NCBI GenBank assembly: GCA_902805775.1
Contig: CADCUB010000002.1
Coordinates: forward strand, 1 to 56,335
Origin: an uncultured Frankineae bacterium
Lineage (GTDB): Bacteria > Actinomycetota > Actinomycetes > Mycobacteriales > SCTD01
DNA: 56,335 nucleotides
Direction: 5' to 3'
The notes under the pieces were generated by a model. The model saw only the letters and a program-made list of their open reading frames with translations. It was not told where the DNA came from and did no database searches. Each line of letters starts with the position of its first letter. Positions within the stretch are counted from its first letter, which is position 1. The translations under genes were made by a program, and so were the position numbers. Positions 40,810 to 53,019 of this stretch are shown here, one piece after another.

Positions 40810-41838
40810 GTGGCGGACCTGCAGGCGGACCTGGTGCTCGAGGGCGGCGGCGTGAAGGGCCTCGGCCTGGTCGGCGCGGTGACCGAGCTGGCCGCCGCCG
40901 GCTACGCCTTCCCCCGGGTCGCGGGCTCGTCGGCCGGTGCGGTCGTCGCGTGCCTGGTCGCCGCGCTGCAGCGGGCCGGCGAGCCGGTCGCCCGGCTCGA
41001 GGAGGTCGTGCGCGGCGTCGACCTGCGCCGGCTGCGTGACGTCGGCGGTCTGGGACGCCTCCCGTTCGTCGGCCGGGCGCTGGCGCTGCTGGTGCACGAC
41101 GGGGCCTACGAGGGCCGCTACCTCGAGGAGTTCCTGACCGGGGCGCTGGGCGACCTCGGCGTGCGCACCTTCGCCGACCTGGCGATCCCCGCGGATGACC
41201 CGGCGGCCGACGGGCTGCCCCCGGGCCGCCGGTCACGGCTGGTCGTGACCGTCTCCGACCTGTCGCGCTCGCGCCTCGCGCGGCTGCCGTGGGACCTGCC
41301 CGAGTACGGCGCCGACGACCTGCCCGTCGCCCGCGCGGTGCGCGCGAGCGCGGCCATCCCGCTGTTCTTCCGGCCGGTGCGCCAGCCGACCCCGACCGGC
41401 CCCGCCACGTGGGTCGACGGGGGGCTGCTGTCGAGCTTCCCGGTGGAGCTGTTCGACCGCACCGACGCCGCCGACCCGCGCTGGCCGACCTTCGGCGTCC
41501 GCCTGACCACCCGTCCGCCGACCCCGCCGGTGACCCGGCCGGTCGCCGGGCCGCTGGCGATCGCCCTGGCCAGCCTCGACACGCTGCTCACCGACCAGGG
41601 GGCCGCCTACCTCGACGACCGCTGCACCGTCGAGCGCACCGTCTTCGTCCCGACCGACGGCGTGTCGGTCGTCGACTTCGACCTCGACGCCGCCACCTCC
41701 GAGCGGCTGCGGGTCGCCGGGGAGCACGCGGCCCGCGAGTTCCTGGCGCGGTGGGACTTCGCCGGCCACGTCCGGCGCTGCCGGCGCCCGGCGGGGTCGA
41801 GCGGCGAGGTCACCGGGGGGACCACCGACCGGCCGTGA
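40810..41838 (+). CDS. patatin-like phospholipase
   Basis: A 342-residue lipid acyl hydrolase. LEGGGVKGLGLVGAV is the oxyanion-hole glycine motif, VAGSSAGAVVA the nucleophile elbow (Ser41) and WVDGGLLSSFP the Asp of the catalytic dyad. The family hydrolyses phospholipids or other acyl esters; actinomycete members are mostly uncharacterised. No signal peptide. Its last 29 bases overlap the 3' end of the glycosylase gene on the other strand. Confidence 0.87.
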   Translation: MADLQADLVLEGGGVKGLGLVGAVTELAAAGYAFPRVAGSSAGAVVACLVAALQRAGEPVARLEEVVRGVDLRRLRDVGGLGRLPFVGRALALLVHDGAYEGRYLEEFLTGALGDLGVRTFADLAIPADDPAADGLPPGRRSRLVVTVSDLSRSRLARLPWDLPEYGADDLPVARAVRASAAIPLFFRPVRQPTPTGPATWVDGGLLSSFPVELFDRTDAADPRWPTFGVRLTTRPPTPPVTRPVAGPLAIALASLDTLLTDQGAAYLDDRCTVERTVFVPTDGVSVVDFDLDAATSERLRVAGEHAAREFLARWDFAGHVRRCRRPAGSSGEVTGGTTDRP

Positions 41839-42688
41839 CGGCGAGCCACAGCCCGGTCCCCGCCCAGCGGCCCATGACCGCGAACGGGGACGGGTCGGGC
41901 ACCTGCCGGCGCAGCCAGCCGTCGAGCACGAGCGGCCGGGGCCGGCCGCCCAGCAGCGGCAGGGCCGTCGCCGCCGCGAACGGGCCGAAGCCCGCCAGGC
42001 CGCGCAGCGCGGCCACCACCTCGTCGTCGGGGACGTGCGGCGAACGCCAGGCCTCGACGTCCCGCCGTCCGTCGGCGACGTCGCGGGCCAGGGCGAGCAG
42101 CGCCGGCGCCCGGTAGCCCCAGCCCCGCGCGCGCAGCCCGTCCTCGCCGAGCACCGCCACCTGCTCCGCGGTCGGGAACGGGCCGGCGCCGACCAGGGCG
42201 GCGACTCTGCGGCGGGAGGCGGCGTACGACGCGTTCGTCGACGCCAGGGTGGCGACGAGGTCCTCGAAGGCCGTCGGCGCCCGCAGGACCCGACCGGCCC
42301 CGGCCGGCCGCGCGCCGCGCAGACCCGCCACCCGGTCGCAGGCGTCCCACAGCTCGCCGAGGTCGTCCGCCAGCGCCAGGACCTCGGCGAGCTGGCGCCG
42401 CACCTCGTCCTCGTGCGCGGTCGGGCGTGCCCAGGTGACGGTGAGGTCCGGGTGCACGACCACCGGCAGCGGCCCGTCGGGCAGGCGCAGCACCCGGTGC
42501 AGCCGGGTCCCGTCGTACGCGCTCGGGGCCAGGCCGACGCCGCCGTGCCCTCGGGCGACGGCCGACAGGGCGTACGGCTCCGGTGCCCGCAGCCGGAGCC
42601 CGCCGGCGACCGGTGCAGGCGGCGGGACCTCGCCCACCGCGCCGCCGGCGTCGAGCAGGGCGGCGGCCTGTGCTCCCACGGCCGCCAT
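41810..42688 (-). CDS. HhH-type DNA glycosylase-like protein
   Basis: A 292-residue protein of the AlkA/OGG helix-hairpin-helix superfamily. The N-terminal part is a beta-rich domain; FEDLVATLASTNASYAASRRRVAALV begins the glycosylase, and LRGLAGFGPFAAATALPLLGG is the hairpin. In the usual catalytic stretch it has LVLDGWLRRQV, with Asp present but no Schiff-base Lys, so it may be monofunctional or specialised. ATG 42688 begins MAAVGAQAAALL. It diverges from the MutT gene. It is distinct from the Ada-AlkA fusion at 27377. Confidence 0.7.
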   Translation of the reverse strand: MAAVGAQAAALLDAGGAVGEVPPPAPVAGGLRLRAPEPYALSAVARGHGGVGLAPSAYDGTRLHRVLRLPDGPLPVVVHPDLTVTWARPTAHEDEVRRQLAEVLALADDLGELWDACDRVAGLRGARPAGAGRVLRAPTAFEDLVATLASTNASYAASRRRVAALVGAGPFPTAEQVAVLGEDGLRARGWGYRAPALLALARDVADGRRDVEAWRSPHVPDDEVVAALRGLAGFGPFAAATALPLLGGRPRPLVLDGWLRRQVPDPSPFAVMGRWAGTGLWLAVTAGRWSPR

Positions 42689-42763
42689 TCTGCGGCCGGC
42701 AGTGCGGGGCAGGAGGGCGGGGCCGGAGGGCGGGGCCGGTCGCTGCGCCCTAGTCTGCGGCGC

Positions 42764-43183
42764 GTGGCCCTGGTCGGCGTCGTGGGTGCCGCGCTCGTCC
42801 GCGACGGCCGGGTGCTGGCGTCCCGCCGCACCGAGCCACCGAGGCTCGCGGGGCTGTGGGAGTTCCCCGGCGGCAAGGTCGAGGACGGCGAGAGCGACGG
42901 CGACGCCCTGGTGCGCGAGCTGCGCGAGGAGCTGCGGGTCGAGGTCGCCGTCGGGGCGCGGCTCGGGGACGACGTGGCGCTCGGGACCACCGGCGTGCTG
43001 CGGGTCTACCTGTGCCGCCTGCTCAGCGGCGAGCCGGCTCTGGTCGACCACGACGCCCACCGCTGGCTGTCCGCCGACGAGCTGCTCGACGTCCCGTGGA
43101 TCCCCGCCGACCTGCCGCTGGTCGAGCAGCTGCGGGGCCTGCTCGGGCAGGGCGGCCGGGAGCGGGGGGTCCGTACGCCGTGA
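42764..43183 (+). CDS. MutT-like Nudix hydrolase
   Basis: A 139-residue NTP pyrophosphohydrolase. LWEFPGGKVEDGESDGDALV followed by RELREEL is a complete Nudix box. ALVRDGRVLASRRTEPPRLAG is typical of MutT-type 8-oxo-dGTPases that clean the nucleotide pool. GTG 42764 starts just before the first strand. It lies upstream of typA in the same direction; the HhH glycosylase diverges from it, so two repair functions share a promoter region. Confidence 0.87.
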   Translation: MALVGVVGAALVRDGRVLASRRTEPPRLAGLWEFPGGKVEDGESDGDALVRELREELRVEVAVGARLGDDVALGTTGVLRVYLCRLLSGEPALVDHDAHRWLSADELLDVPWIPADLPLVEQLRGLLGQGGRERGVRTP

Positions 43184-43339
43184 CACGCCTGAGGAGGCGG
43201 CCGTCACGCCCGACGCGGGGCAGCGGGCCCGGCGGGGTGCGCCGGTAGGCTGAGGGGTGCCGGCAGTCCCCGCTCGGCAGGCGCTCGTGCGCAGGAGCCG
43301 CACGACGACGCCCCTCTCGCCGATCATCGGAGCAACGCT

Positions 43340-45208
<1,869 letters not shown>

Positions 45209-45220
45209 GCGGACGACGTC

Positions 45221-45784
45221 GTGAGAGCGGGCCAGCTGGTGGTCGCCACCCCTGTGCTGCAGGACCCCAACTTCGCCCGCACCGTGGTGCTGCTGCTGCA
45301 GGCCGACGAGCAGGACGGCGCCCTCGGCGTGGTGCTCAACCGCCCGACGGGCACCGGCGTCGACGAGGTGCTGCCCGACTGGGCGCCGCTGTCGGCCACG
45401 CCGCCGGTGGTGTTCACCGGCGGACCGGTGCAGCCGCAGGCCGCCCTGTGCCTGGGCCACCGCCGGCTCGGCGGGCCGCTGACCGCGTCGTACGCCGAGC
45501 TCGAGGGCGTGCCCGGCGGGTCGGTCGGCACGGTGGACCTCGACGCCGAGCCCTCCGACCTGCTGCCCGCCGTCGACCGGGTGCGGCTGTTCGCGGGCTA
45601 CTCCGGCTGGTCGCCCGGCCAGCTGGAGGCGGAGGTCGAGGAGGGCGCGTGGTGGGTGTTCGACGCGCTGCCCGCCGACGCCTTCGACGTGCACCCCGAG
45701 CAGCTGTGGGCGCACGTGCTGCGTCGCCAGGGGCCGCCCATCGCGTTCGCCGCGAGCTACCCGGCGGACCCGACCCTCAACTGA
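45221..45784 (+). CDS. YqgE/AlgH-family protein (UPF0301)
   Basis: A 187-residue protein of the DUF179 family. GQLVVATPVLQDPNFARTVV at the start, GALGVVLNRPTG, VFTGGPVQP and FAGYSGWSPGQLE are family hallmarks. The fold is known but the molecular role is unclear; links to transcription control have been proposed. It follows typA and precedes an inverted repeat. Confidence 0.92.
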   Translation: MRAGQLVVATPVLQDPNFARTVVLLLQADEQDGALGVVLNRPTGTGVDEVLPDWAPLSATPPVVFTGGPVQPQAALCLGHRRLGGPLTASYAELEGVPGGSVGTVDLDAEPSDLLPAVDRVRLFAGYSGWSPGQLEAEVEEGAWWVFDALPADAFDVHPEQLWAHVLRRQGPPIAFAASYPADPTLN

Positions 45785-45814
45785 GGCCGCGCCGGCTCGC
45801 CGTACCCCACCGCC

Positions 45815-45882
45815 GATCATGGACTCGTGGCACACGGGCCACGCTCACGAGCGCGCCTCGGGCGTGCCACGACTCCATGATC
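45815..45882. repeat. 19-bp inverted repeat between convergent genes
   Basis: Arms GATCATGGACTCGTGGCAC (45815-45833) and GTGCCACGACTCCATGATC (45864-45882) are complementary except one base, with a 30-base spacer. They lie in the 113-base gap between the convergent YqgE and DUF3445 genes. It could terminate transcription in both directions or be a dispersed repeat; the arms share GTGC-CACGA and TGATC with the repeat at 5996-6077. Confidence 0.75.
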
Positions 45883-45897
45883 GCCGGGTGCGGCGGG

Positions 45898-46821
45898 TCA
45901 GGGGGCGGCGCGCAGCCAGGCGACGAGGTCGTCCGCGACGGCGGTGATGCCCTTGTAGTGACGCGCCTCCGGGCTCAGAGAGGCCACGGCGTCGGCGAGC
46001 GTCCGGCGCTGCTCGGGGGCGAGCTCGCGCAGCGGCACCAGGTGCGGCCGGATGGTGAACAGCGCCCGCCCGAGGGTCGGCAGCGGTGTGCTGGTCTGCC
46101 GCTCGACCCGCAGCCACCACTCGGCCGGGTCCGACGGGACGGGTCCGTGCGGCGCGTCCGGCGCGGACGGGTCACGGTCGAGGCGGCCGTCGGGGTCCAG
46201 GCCCCACACGTGCTGGCGGAGCGGTCCCTTCGTGAGCAGCGCCTCGGTGAGCGCCGGAGCGGCGCGCTGCAGCCGCTCGCCCTCGGCCACCGGTGCGTGC
46301 AGCTCGCGCAGGCCGGCACCGGCCCGCCGCCGCGGTGGCCAGCCGCTCGGGAAGGCGACCGCCAGCAGCTCGGCCCGCAGCTCCCCGGCTCCGGACCGGC
46401 GCAGGACGACCAGGTCGTCCGAGCAGGCCAGCAGCCAGCCGACGACGAGCAGGTCCAGCCCCGTGCGCCGCAGCAGCTCGGCCGTCGCCGCCTCGGACCT
46501 GCTCGGCCCGGTGCGCACGGCCTGCGCGCGCTCCACGTCGACGCGCACCCCGAGGTGCGCGGTCCCGGGCAGCAGCGCCCAGGCGGCCCGCAGCGCGGCC
46601 GCCAGCCCCGCGTCGTCGGGCTCGTGCGGGTCGCGGACGACGACGCCGCCCGGGTCGGCGGCCAGCCGCTGCACGCGCCGCTCGACCGCTGCCGGCCAGG
46701 CGTCGTCGAGCTCGACCGCCGCCGACCCGGTCAGCGGGCGAGGGGCCGGCACCACGCGGTACGGCGCCGTCACCGGGAAGGGCCGGACGACGGACGGCAG
46801 GCGGGCGCGGACCGTGGTCAC
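45898..46821 (-). CDS. haem-dependent oxidative N-demethylase-like protein (DUF3445)
   Basis: A 307-residue soluble protein. The family-type segment is [30 protein letters not shown] near the C-terminus, and [21 protein letters not shown] starts the chain. DUF3445 members include haem enzymes that demethylate amines, with a conserved His/Asp-rich pocket, but the substrate here is unknown. GTG 46821 overlaps the stop of the hybrid kinase gene by 4 bases, so it is translationally coupled to that kinase. Confidence 0.72.
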   Translation of the reverse strand: MTTVRARLPSVVRPFPVTAPYRVVPAPRPLTGSAAVELDDAWPAAVERRVQRLAADPGGVVVRDPHEPDDAGLAAALRAAWALLPGTAHLGVRVDVERAQAVRTGPSRSEAATAELLRRTGLDLLVVGWLLACSDDLVVLRRSGAGELRAELLAVAFPSGWPPRRRAGAGLRELHAPVAEGERLQRAAPALTEALLTKGPLRQHVWGLDPDGRLDRDPSAPDAPHGPVPSDPAEWWLRVERQTSTPLPTLGRALFTIRPHLVPLRELAPEQRRTLADAVASLSPEARHYKGITAVADDLVAWLRAAP

Positions 46822-49691
46822 TGCGCGTACAGCGCGGCCAGTGCCTCCCGCGCCAGTGCGACCTCGTCCTCGACGCGCCGGCACAGGACGGACAGGTCCG
46901 GCGCCTCGGCGGCGTCACGCTCGACCTCGGAGCACACCTGCGCCAGGCGTACGGCGCCCATCGAGCCGCTGCCGCCCTTGATCGAGTGCGCCGCGCGCCC
47001 GACGCCCTGGCGGTCGCCCGCCTCGGCGGCGGTGCGCAGCTGCTCGAGCCGGCTGCCCGTCTCGCTCGCCCAGGTCGCGAACAGGCTGCCGAGGAACGCC
47101 GGAGCGCGCGCGCCCAGCCGGTCGGCGAGCACCCCCAGCACCGAGGGGTCGACCACCGGCACTGCGCCGGCCGCGGGCCCGGCAGGCTGGTCCGGCAGAG
47201 CGTCAGGACCGGCCTGCTGGGCATGCGCGCCGACGGTCACGGCGCCGGCGACCTGACCGGCGGCGCCACGCCCGGTGCCGGCCAGCCCACCGCGGCTGTG
47301 CTCCCCGCCGGCCTGCGCCGGCACGGCTCGCCCGGCCGCGAGGACCCCCCGCTCCTCCCGGGCGACCACGCCGCTCTGCAGCGCCGCCGCGAGCTCCTCG
47401 CGCCGTACCGGCTTGGGGAGGAAGTCGTCCATGCCGGCGGCCAGGCAGCGCTCCTGGTCCTCGGCGAGGGCGCTCGCGGTCATGGCGATGATCCACGGCT
47501 GGCGGTCGGCGGGCAGCTCGGCGCGGATGCGCAGCGTCGCGCCGATCCCGTCGAGCTCGGGCATCTGCACGTCCATCAGCACGACGTCGTACGGCGTGGT
47601 GGTCAGCGCCTGGACGGCCTCCAGCCCGTTGGCGACGACGTCGGCACGGTGGCCGAGGCGGTCGAGCATGAGCACGGCCACCCGCTGGTTGACGACGTTG
47701 TCCTCGGCGAGCAGGACGCGCAGCCGGCGCACCGAGGCGTGGTCCGGGGCGCTGCGGGCCGGCGCTGTTCCGGCGCCGAGCGCCTGGGCGACGGCCGTGC
47801 GCAGCGCGCCGGCCTTGACCGGCTTGGTGAGGTGCAGCAGGCCCAGCGCCTCGCCGTCGGGCGGCCGGCCCCCGAGGGAGGTCAGCAGCAGCAGCGGCAG
47901 GTCCCGCGTCGCCGGGCGCGACCGCAGGCCGCGGGCCAGCTCGACGCCGTCCATCCCGGGCATGTGCATGTCGAGCAGCACGATGTCGGGGGTGGCTCCG
48001 GCGTCGACGGACGCCAGCGCCGCCGCCCCGTCGGCGTGGTCCTCGACCCGCATGCCCCAGGCCGTCAGCTGACGGCGCAGGATGGTGCGGTTCGTCGCGT
48101 TGTCGTCGACCACCAGCGCCGACCGGCCGGGCAGCTGCGCAGGGGGGATCGCCAGCGCGTCGGGGACCTGCTCGCCGCGCGGCAGCGGCACCCGCAGGCG
48201 GAACGTCGAGCCGCGCCCGGGCTCGCTCTCGACGCGGATGTCGCCGCCCATCGCCTCGGCGATGCGCTTGCTGATCACCAGCCCCAGGCCGGTGCCGCCG
48301 TACACCCGGGTGGTCGACGCGTCGACCTGGCTGAAGGACCGGAACAGCCGGTCGAGCCGCTCGGGCGGGATGCCGATACCGGTGTCGCGGACGTCGAGCA
48401 GCAGCGCCCCGTCGACGTCGACCCGCACGTGCAGCACGACCTCTCCGCGCTCGGTGAACTTCACCGCGTTGCTCAGCAGGTTCACCAGCACCTGCCGCAC
48501 GCGGGTGACGTCGCCGACCACGACCGCCGGGACGTCCTCCGCGAGCTGGCCGGCCAGGTCCAGCCCCTTGGCCCCGGCCTGGGCGGCGACCAGGTCGAGC
48601 GAGCCCTCGACGCAGTCGCGCACGGAGAACGGCCGGTGCTCCAGCTCCAGCTCACCCGCCTCGATCTTCGAGAAGTCGAGGATGTCGTTGATCACCGTCA
48701 GCAGGGCGTCGCCGCTGGACCGGACCGTCTCGGCGAAGTCGCGCTGGTCGGGGGTCAGGTCGGTGTCGAGCAGCAGGCCGGTCATGCCGATGACCGCGTT
48801 CATCGGCGTGCGCAGCTCGTGCGACATCGTCGCGAGGAACGACGACTTGGCGACGGTCGCCGCCTCGGCCTCCTTGCGCGCGGCGACGAGCTCGGCCTCG
48901 CGCTCCTGCGTCGCGGCCCGGGCGCTCTGCAGCGACGCGGCCAGGCTGCCCAGGCCCTCGCCGATCGCCTGCAGCTCCGCCGGCCCGGACACCCGGGGCC
49001 GGGCCTCGAGGTGCCCCTGCCGCAGGTCGTCGATGCTCGCCACCAGCCCCTCCACGGGCAGGACCACGTCGGACCGCAGGCGGAGGAACTCGCGCCGCAG
49101 GACCGTCGCCACGCCCACCAGCAGGGTCAGCTCGAGGACCAGGGCGAGCCCGAGGACGAGCAGCTGCAGGTCCTCGGCGTCCTCTCGCAGCCGGTCGGCG
49201 TTGCGCTCGGCCGCCTGCTCCGCCCCCCGGTAGTCGTCGAACAGGGCCTTGCCCGTGTCGAGGAACTGCTCGGTCGTGGTGCCGGCCGGGACGCCCTCCC
49301 GGGCCGGTTCCGCCCACCGCTCGAGCCAGGCCTGCTGCGCCCGGGCCGTCTCGTCGAGCAGCCGCAGCTGGTCCGGGTTGCCGGCGAAGGCCCGGCGGGC
49401 GGCCGCGTCCTGCTCCTCGAGCTCGGCGCGCCCGCGCTCGTACGGCTCGAGGAAGCGCTCGTCCTCCGCCAGCAGGTAGGCGCGCAGTCCGGTCTCCTGG
49501 TCGAGCATGGCGAGGTGCCCGAGCCGGATCGCCCGGGCCCCGTCGGTGACGCCGCCGACGCGCGGGGCAAGGACGGCGACGAGCAGCAGCAGCACCAGGG
49601 CGCTGACAGCAGTGGCCGCAGCCAGCGCACCGAGCACCACGCGGGCCAGGTGAGCGACGCGCCCGGTGAGGGTCGAGGTCGGTCCGGGCAC
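46818..49691 (-). CDS. hybrid histidine kinase with two receivers and HPt domain
   Basis: A 957-residue phosphorelay sensor. In order: membrane segment (about 15-40), an extracytoplasmic helical sensor of CHASE3 type, a second segment (about 174-198), HAMP, HisKA (His291 in [14 protein letters not shown]), HATPase, REC1 ([27 protein letters not shown]), REC2 ([27 protein letters not shown]) and a C-terminal HPt ([14 protein letters not shown]). The arrangement is BarA-like. No output response regulator is nearby. GTG 49691 is chosen as it begins just before the first membrane segment. Confidence 0.92.
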   Translation of the reverse strand: MPGPTSTLTGRVAHLARVVLGALAAATAVSALVLLLLVAVLAPRVGGVTDGARAIRLGHLAMLDQETGLRAYLLAEDERFLEPYERGRAELEEQDAAARRAFAGNPDQLRLLDETARAQQAWLERWAEPAREGVPAGTTTEQFLDTGKALFDDYRGAEQAAERNADRLREDAEDLQLLVLGLALVLELTLLVGVATVLRREFLRLRSDVVLPVEGLVASIDDLRQGHLEARPRVSGPAELQAIGEGLGSLAASLQSARAATQEREAELVAARKEAEAATVAKSSFLATMSHELRTPMNAVIGMTGLLLDTDLTPDQRDFAETVRSSGDALLTVINDILDFSKIEAGELELEHRPFSVRDCVEGSLDLVAAQAGAKGLDLAGQLAEDVPAVVVGDVTRVRQVLVNLLSNAVKFTERGEVVLHVRVDVDGALLLDVRDTGIGIPPERLDRLFRSFSQVDASTTRVYGGTGLGLVISKRIAEAMGGDIRVESEPGRGSTFRLRVPLPRGEQVPDALAIPPAQLPGRSALVVDDNATNRTILRRQLTAWGMRVEDHADGAAALASVDAGATPDIVLLDMHMPGMDGVELARGLRSRPATRDLPLLLLTSLGGRPPDGEALGLLHLTKPVKAGALRTAVAQALGAGTAPARSAPDHASVRRLRVLLAEDNVVNQRVAVLMLDRLGHRADVVANGLEAVQALTTTPYDVVLMDVQMPELDGIGATLRIRAELPADRQPWIIAMTASALAEDQERCLAAGMDDFLPKPVRREELAAALQSGVVAREERGVLAAGRAVPAQAGGEHSRGGLAGTGRGAAGQVAGAVTVGAHAQQAGPDALPDQPAGPAAGAVPVVDPSVLGVLADRLGARAPAFLGSLFATWASETGSRLEQLRTAAEAGDRQGVGRAAHSIKGGSGSMGAVRLAQVCSEVERDAAEAPDLSVLCRRVEDEVALAREALAALYAQ

Positions 49692-49848
49692 GTGAGCAGA
49701 CTGCCACGGCGAGCGACGAAGGCGGCTGCGGCGGGCTCGCAGCACGTCGCGCGACGTAGGGTCCGGGCATGACGTGGGGCACCGTGACACCGCTCAGCCG
49801 TGACAGGTCCGCCGCCCTGCCGGGTCCGGCCGCGACAGGGGCGCAGCC

Positions 49849-50901
49849 GTGACCGACGCGACCCTGCCCCCGCCCGACCCCGGCGAGCGGCTGCCGACCG
49901 ACGACGCGCAGGCGGTGCTCGAGGCGGCCGCTGCCGCCGTCGACGCCGTCGCCGAGCGCGTCGACGCCGACATGGACCCCCTCGACGTCCCGCGGCGGCT
50001 GCTGCTCGTGCACGCGCACCCCGACGACGAGACGATCGGCACCGGCGCCACCATGGCCAAGTACGCGGCCGAGCACGCGCGGGTCACCCTCGTCACCTGC
50101 ACGCTCGGTGAGGAGGGCGAGGTGGTCGTGCCTGAGCTCGAGCACCTGGCCGCCGGCGCCGAGGACGGCCTCGGGCAGCACCGCATCGGCGAGCTCGCGG
50201 CGGCCATGGAGGCGCTGCGGGTCAGTGATCACCGGTTCCTCGGCGGACCGGGGCGCTGGCGCGACAGCGGCATGATGGGCACGCCCGCCAACGAGCGTCC
50301 CGACTGCTTCTGGCAGGCGGACCTCGACGAGGCCGTGCACGAGCTCGTCCGCGTCGTGCGGGAGGTCCGGCCGCAGGTCGTGGTGACTTACGACGCGAAC
50401 GGCGGCTACGGCCACCCCGACCACATCCAGGCCCACCGCGTCACCGTGGCGGCCGTCGAGGCCGCGGCCGACCCGGCGTACGCCCCGGAGGCCGGCGAGG
50501 TGTGGGCCGTCGACAAGCTCTACTGGACGGCGGTGCCGCGCAGCGTCCTGCAGGCCGGGATCGACCAGCTGAAGCAGAGCGGCCAGACCGACTTCTTCGG
50601 CGTCGACTCGGCCGAGGACCTGCCCTTCGGCATCCCCGACGACGAGGTCACCACCGAGGTCGACGCGCGCGCGCACCTCGACGCCAAGGCCGCCGCTCTG
50701 CGCGCCCACCGCACCCAGATCGCCGTCGACGGGCCCTTCTTCGCCCTGGCGGACAACGTCGGGCACAAGGCCTTCGGCGTCGAGCACTTCGTGCTCGCCC
50801 GCGGTCCGCGCGGCGCCGGTGACGGGCCCCTCGGGCGCGAGAGCGACCTGTTCGCCGGGCTCGACCTGGACGCCCGGGGAGGGGCTGCGCCGATCGGGTG
50901 A
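49849..50901 (+). CDS. mshB: N-acetyl-glucosaminyl-inositol deacetylase MshB (mycothiol synthesis)
   Basis: A 350-residue LmbE/PIG-L zinc enzyme. [10 protein letters not shown] (HPDDE at 57-61) and [12 protein letters not shown] give the zinc His and catalytic Asp; [10 protein letters not shown] and [20 protein letters not shown] match MshB. It removes acetyl from GlcNAc-inositol to give GlcN-inositol, the second committed step of mycothiol. The first 48 residues extend beyond the usual start, so a shorter protein is possible; GTG 49849 is followed by the conserved fold only later. Confidence 0.88.
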   Translation: MTDATLPPPDPGERLPTDDAQAVLEAAAAAVDAVAERVDADMDPLDVPRRLLLVHAHPDDETIGTGATMAKYAAEHARVTLVTCTLGEEGEVVVPELEHLAAGAEDGLGQHRIGELAAAMEALRVSDHRFLGGPGRWRDSGMMGTPANERPDCFWQADLDEAVHELVRVVREVRPQVVVTYDANGGYGHPDHIQAHRVTVAAVEAAADPAYAPEAGEVWAVDKLYWTAVPRSVLQAGIDQLKQSGQTDFFGVDSAEDLPFGIPDDEVTTEVDARAHLDAKAAALRAHRTQIAVDGPFFALADNVGHKAFGVEHFVLARGPRGAGDGPLGRESDLFAGLDLDARGGAAPIG

Positions 50902-50996
50902 TCCTCGCCTCCGGCGAGGACGTCGCTCCGCGGCGCGGGGACAGTGGGCGCAGCGGAGCCGGCACGACGCCGGTCCGTCCGCCCCCGGAGGAGCCC

Positions 50997-52940
50997 GTGA
51001 CCCAGCCCGCCCGTGCGCTCGACCGGCTGATCGGCGCCGCCGGCAGCCGCGTCCTGTCTCCCGCGGGCGCCGACGTCGGGCACGCCCGCGAGCAGCGGCG
51101 CAGGGCCCGCTGGCTCCGGCTGGCCGGCTGGACCTGGGGGCTGGTCGCGCTGCTGTGGTGGCGGGCGCTGGCCTGGGACGGCGCCGGCGGGTTCGTCCCG
51201 CTGCCCACGATCGACCCGTTCCTGCTCACGATCGTCGTGTTCTTCGGCCTCCTGCTCGCGATGGCGGTCGGTCAGCAGGTCGTGTCCGGCCGCTCGCCGC
51301 ACGTGCTGTTCCGGCCGGAGCAGATCACGACCACTCTGGACGACGTCGTCGGCATCGACCCGGTGAAGGACGACGTCGTCCGCTCGCTCAACCTGTTCCT
51401 GGCGCACCGGACGTTCCGCGACGAGATGGGCGGCACGCCCCGTCGCGCGCTGCTGTTCGAGGGGCCGCCCGGGACCGGCAAGACCCACCTGGCCCGGGCC
51501 ATGGCCGGCTCGGCCGGCGTGCCGTTCCTGTTCGTGAGTGCGACCAGCTTCCAGTCGATGTGGTTCGGCGCGACCGCCAAGAAGATCCGGTCGTACTTCC
51601 GGGCCCTGCGCAAGGCGGCGCGCAAGGAGGGCGGTGCGATCGGCTTCATCGAGGAGATCGACGCCATCGCCATGACCCGCGGCGGAGTGTCCTCCGCGGT
51701 GCCGTACGGCCTGCCTGCTCGCCCGCTCACTGCCGTGCTCGGGTGCTGCCACGGCACGGCGAGCCTGCCGGCGACCTACGCCGCGCCCGCCGGGCCCGTG
51801 ACCAGCGCGCTGGCGTCGACCGAGGGCACCGGCGGCGTCGTCAACGAGCTGCTCGTGCAGATGCAGTCCTTCGACGACCCGACCGTGCCGCAGCGGCTGC
51901 GCGGCTGGCTCGTCGACCGGGTCAACCTGCTCCTCCCACCGCAGCGGCAGCTGCGCCGGCCCGCCGTGACCCCGTCGAACATCCTGCTCATCGCCGCCAC
52001 CAACCGGGCCGAGGGCCTGGACCCGGCGCTGCTGCGTCCGGGCCGCTTCGACCGGCGGGTCAGCTTCGAGCTGCCCGACAAGTCCGGCCGCCGCCTGCTG
52101 GTCGACCACTTCCTGGCCCGCAAGGCGCACGCGCCGGCGCTCGACGACCCCGCCGTGCGGGACACGCTCGCCGCGGTGACCCAGGGCTACACCCCGGTGA
52201 TGGTCGAGCACCTGCTCGACGAAGCGCTGGTCAACGCCGTCCGCCGTGGCGACACGGCCCTGTCCTGGGCCGACGTCGAGCGCGCCCGGATGGTGGAGCA
52301 GGTCGGCCTGGCGGCGCCGGTCGACTACACCGACCACGAGCGGCGGCTGATCGCCACGCACGAGGCCGGGCACGCGACGGCAGCCTGGCTCACCGCCCCC
52401 CACCGGCGGCTCGAGGTGCTCACGATCGTCAAGCGGCGCAGCTCCCTGGGCCTGCTGTCGCACGGCGACCGCGAGGACGTCTTCACCCGGTCGCGCACCG
52501 AGATGCGGGCGCTGGTGCAGATCGCGCTGGCCGGCCAGTGCGCCGAGGAGATCTTCTTCGGCGACGTCTCGACCGGTCCCGGCGGCGACCTGCTGTACGC
52601 CACCAACGCCGCCGCCGAGATGGTGGGAGCGCACGGCATGGACGAGAGCCTGCTGTCCTACGCCGCGATCACGACGACCTTCGCCGACACCAACCTCGTC
52701 GGGCGCGTGCTCGCCGACGACCGCGGGCGCGACGCCGTCGAGCGGCTGCTGCAGACCCAGAAGGTCGCGGTCAAGGCGCTGCTGGAGGCGCACCGGCACC
52801 TCGTCGAGGCGCTGCGCGACGCGCTGCTCGAGCGCGAGGAGCTCATCGGGACCGAGATCACCGACGTGCTGGAGCGGGCCACCGCCGCCCCGCGCGTGCT
52901 CGACCTCACCGGGAGGGTGCCCAGCCCGCCGCGGTCCTGA
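50997..52940 (+). CDS. divergent FtsH-like AAA protease with insertions
   Basis: A 647-residue AAA plus M41 protein. Two membrane segments (about 42-60 and 72-92), Walker A GPPGTGKT (156-163), Walker B-like FIEEID (217-222; FtsH has DE), two long insertions around 231-280 and 291-325, sensor/arginine region AATNRAEGLDPALLRPGRFDRR, and HEAGH zinc motif (455-459) with the later Asp ligand in GGDLLYATNAAAEMV. GTG 50997 has GGAGGAG 3 bases upstream. It lies in the interval between mshB and a 4-segment membrane gene. It is probably an FtsH paralogue, not the housekeeping protein. Substrates unknown. Confidence 0.82.
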   Translation: MTQPARALDRLIGAAGSRVLSPAGADVGHAREQRRRARWLRLAGWTWGLVALLWWRALAWDGAGGFVPLPTIDPFLLTIVVFFGLLLAMAVGQQVVSGRSPHVLFRPEQITTTLDDVVGIDPVKDDVVRSLNLFLAHRTFRDEMGGTPRRALLFEGPPGTGKTHLARAMAGSAGVPFLFVSATSFQSMWFGATAKKIRSYFRALRKAARKEGGAIGFIEEIDAIAMTRGGVSSAVPYGLPARPLTAVLGCCHGTASLPATYAAPAGPVTSALASTEGTGGVVNELLVQMQSFDDPTVPQRLRGWLVDRVNLLLPPQRQLRRPAVTPSNILLIAATNRAEGLDPALLRPGRFDRRVSFELPDKSGRRLLVDHFLARKAHAPALDDPAVRDTLAAVTQGYTPVMVEHLLDEALVNAVRRGDTALSWADVERARMVEQVGLAAPVDYTDHERRLIATHEAGHATAAWLTAPHRRLEVLTIVKRRSSLGLLSHGDREDVFTRSRTEMRALVQIALAGQCAEEIFFGDVSTGPGGDLLYATNAAAEMVGAHGMDESLLSYAAITTTFADTNLVGRVLADDRGRDAVERLLQTQKVAVKALLEAHRHLVEALRDALLEREELIGTEITDVLERATAAPRVLDLTGRVPSPPRS

Positions 52941-53019
52941 GCGCGCAGGCGGCGCGCACCGGGCGGTCCTGAGCGGGCAGCGCCGGGGGCTGCGAGCCGC
53001 CGTCTGGCAGGCTGGTCGC

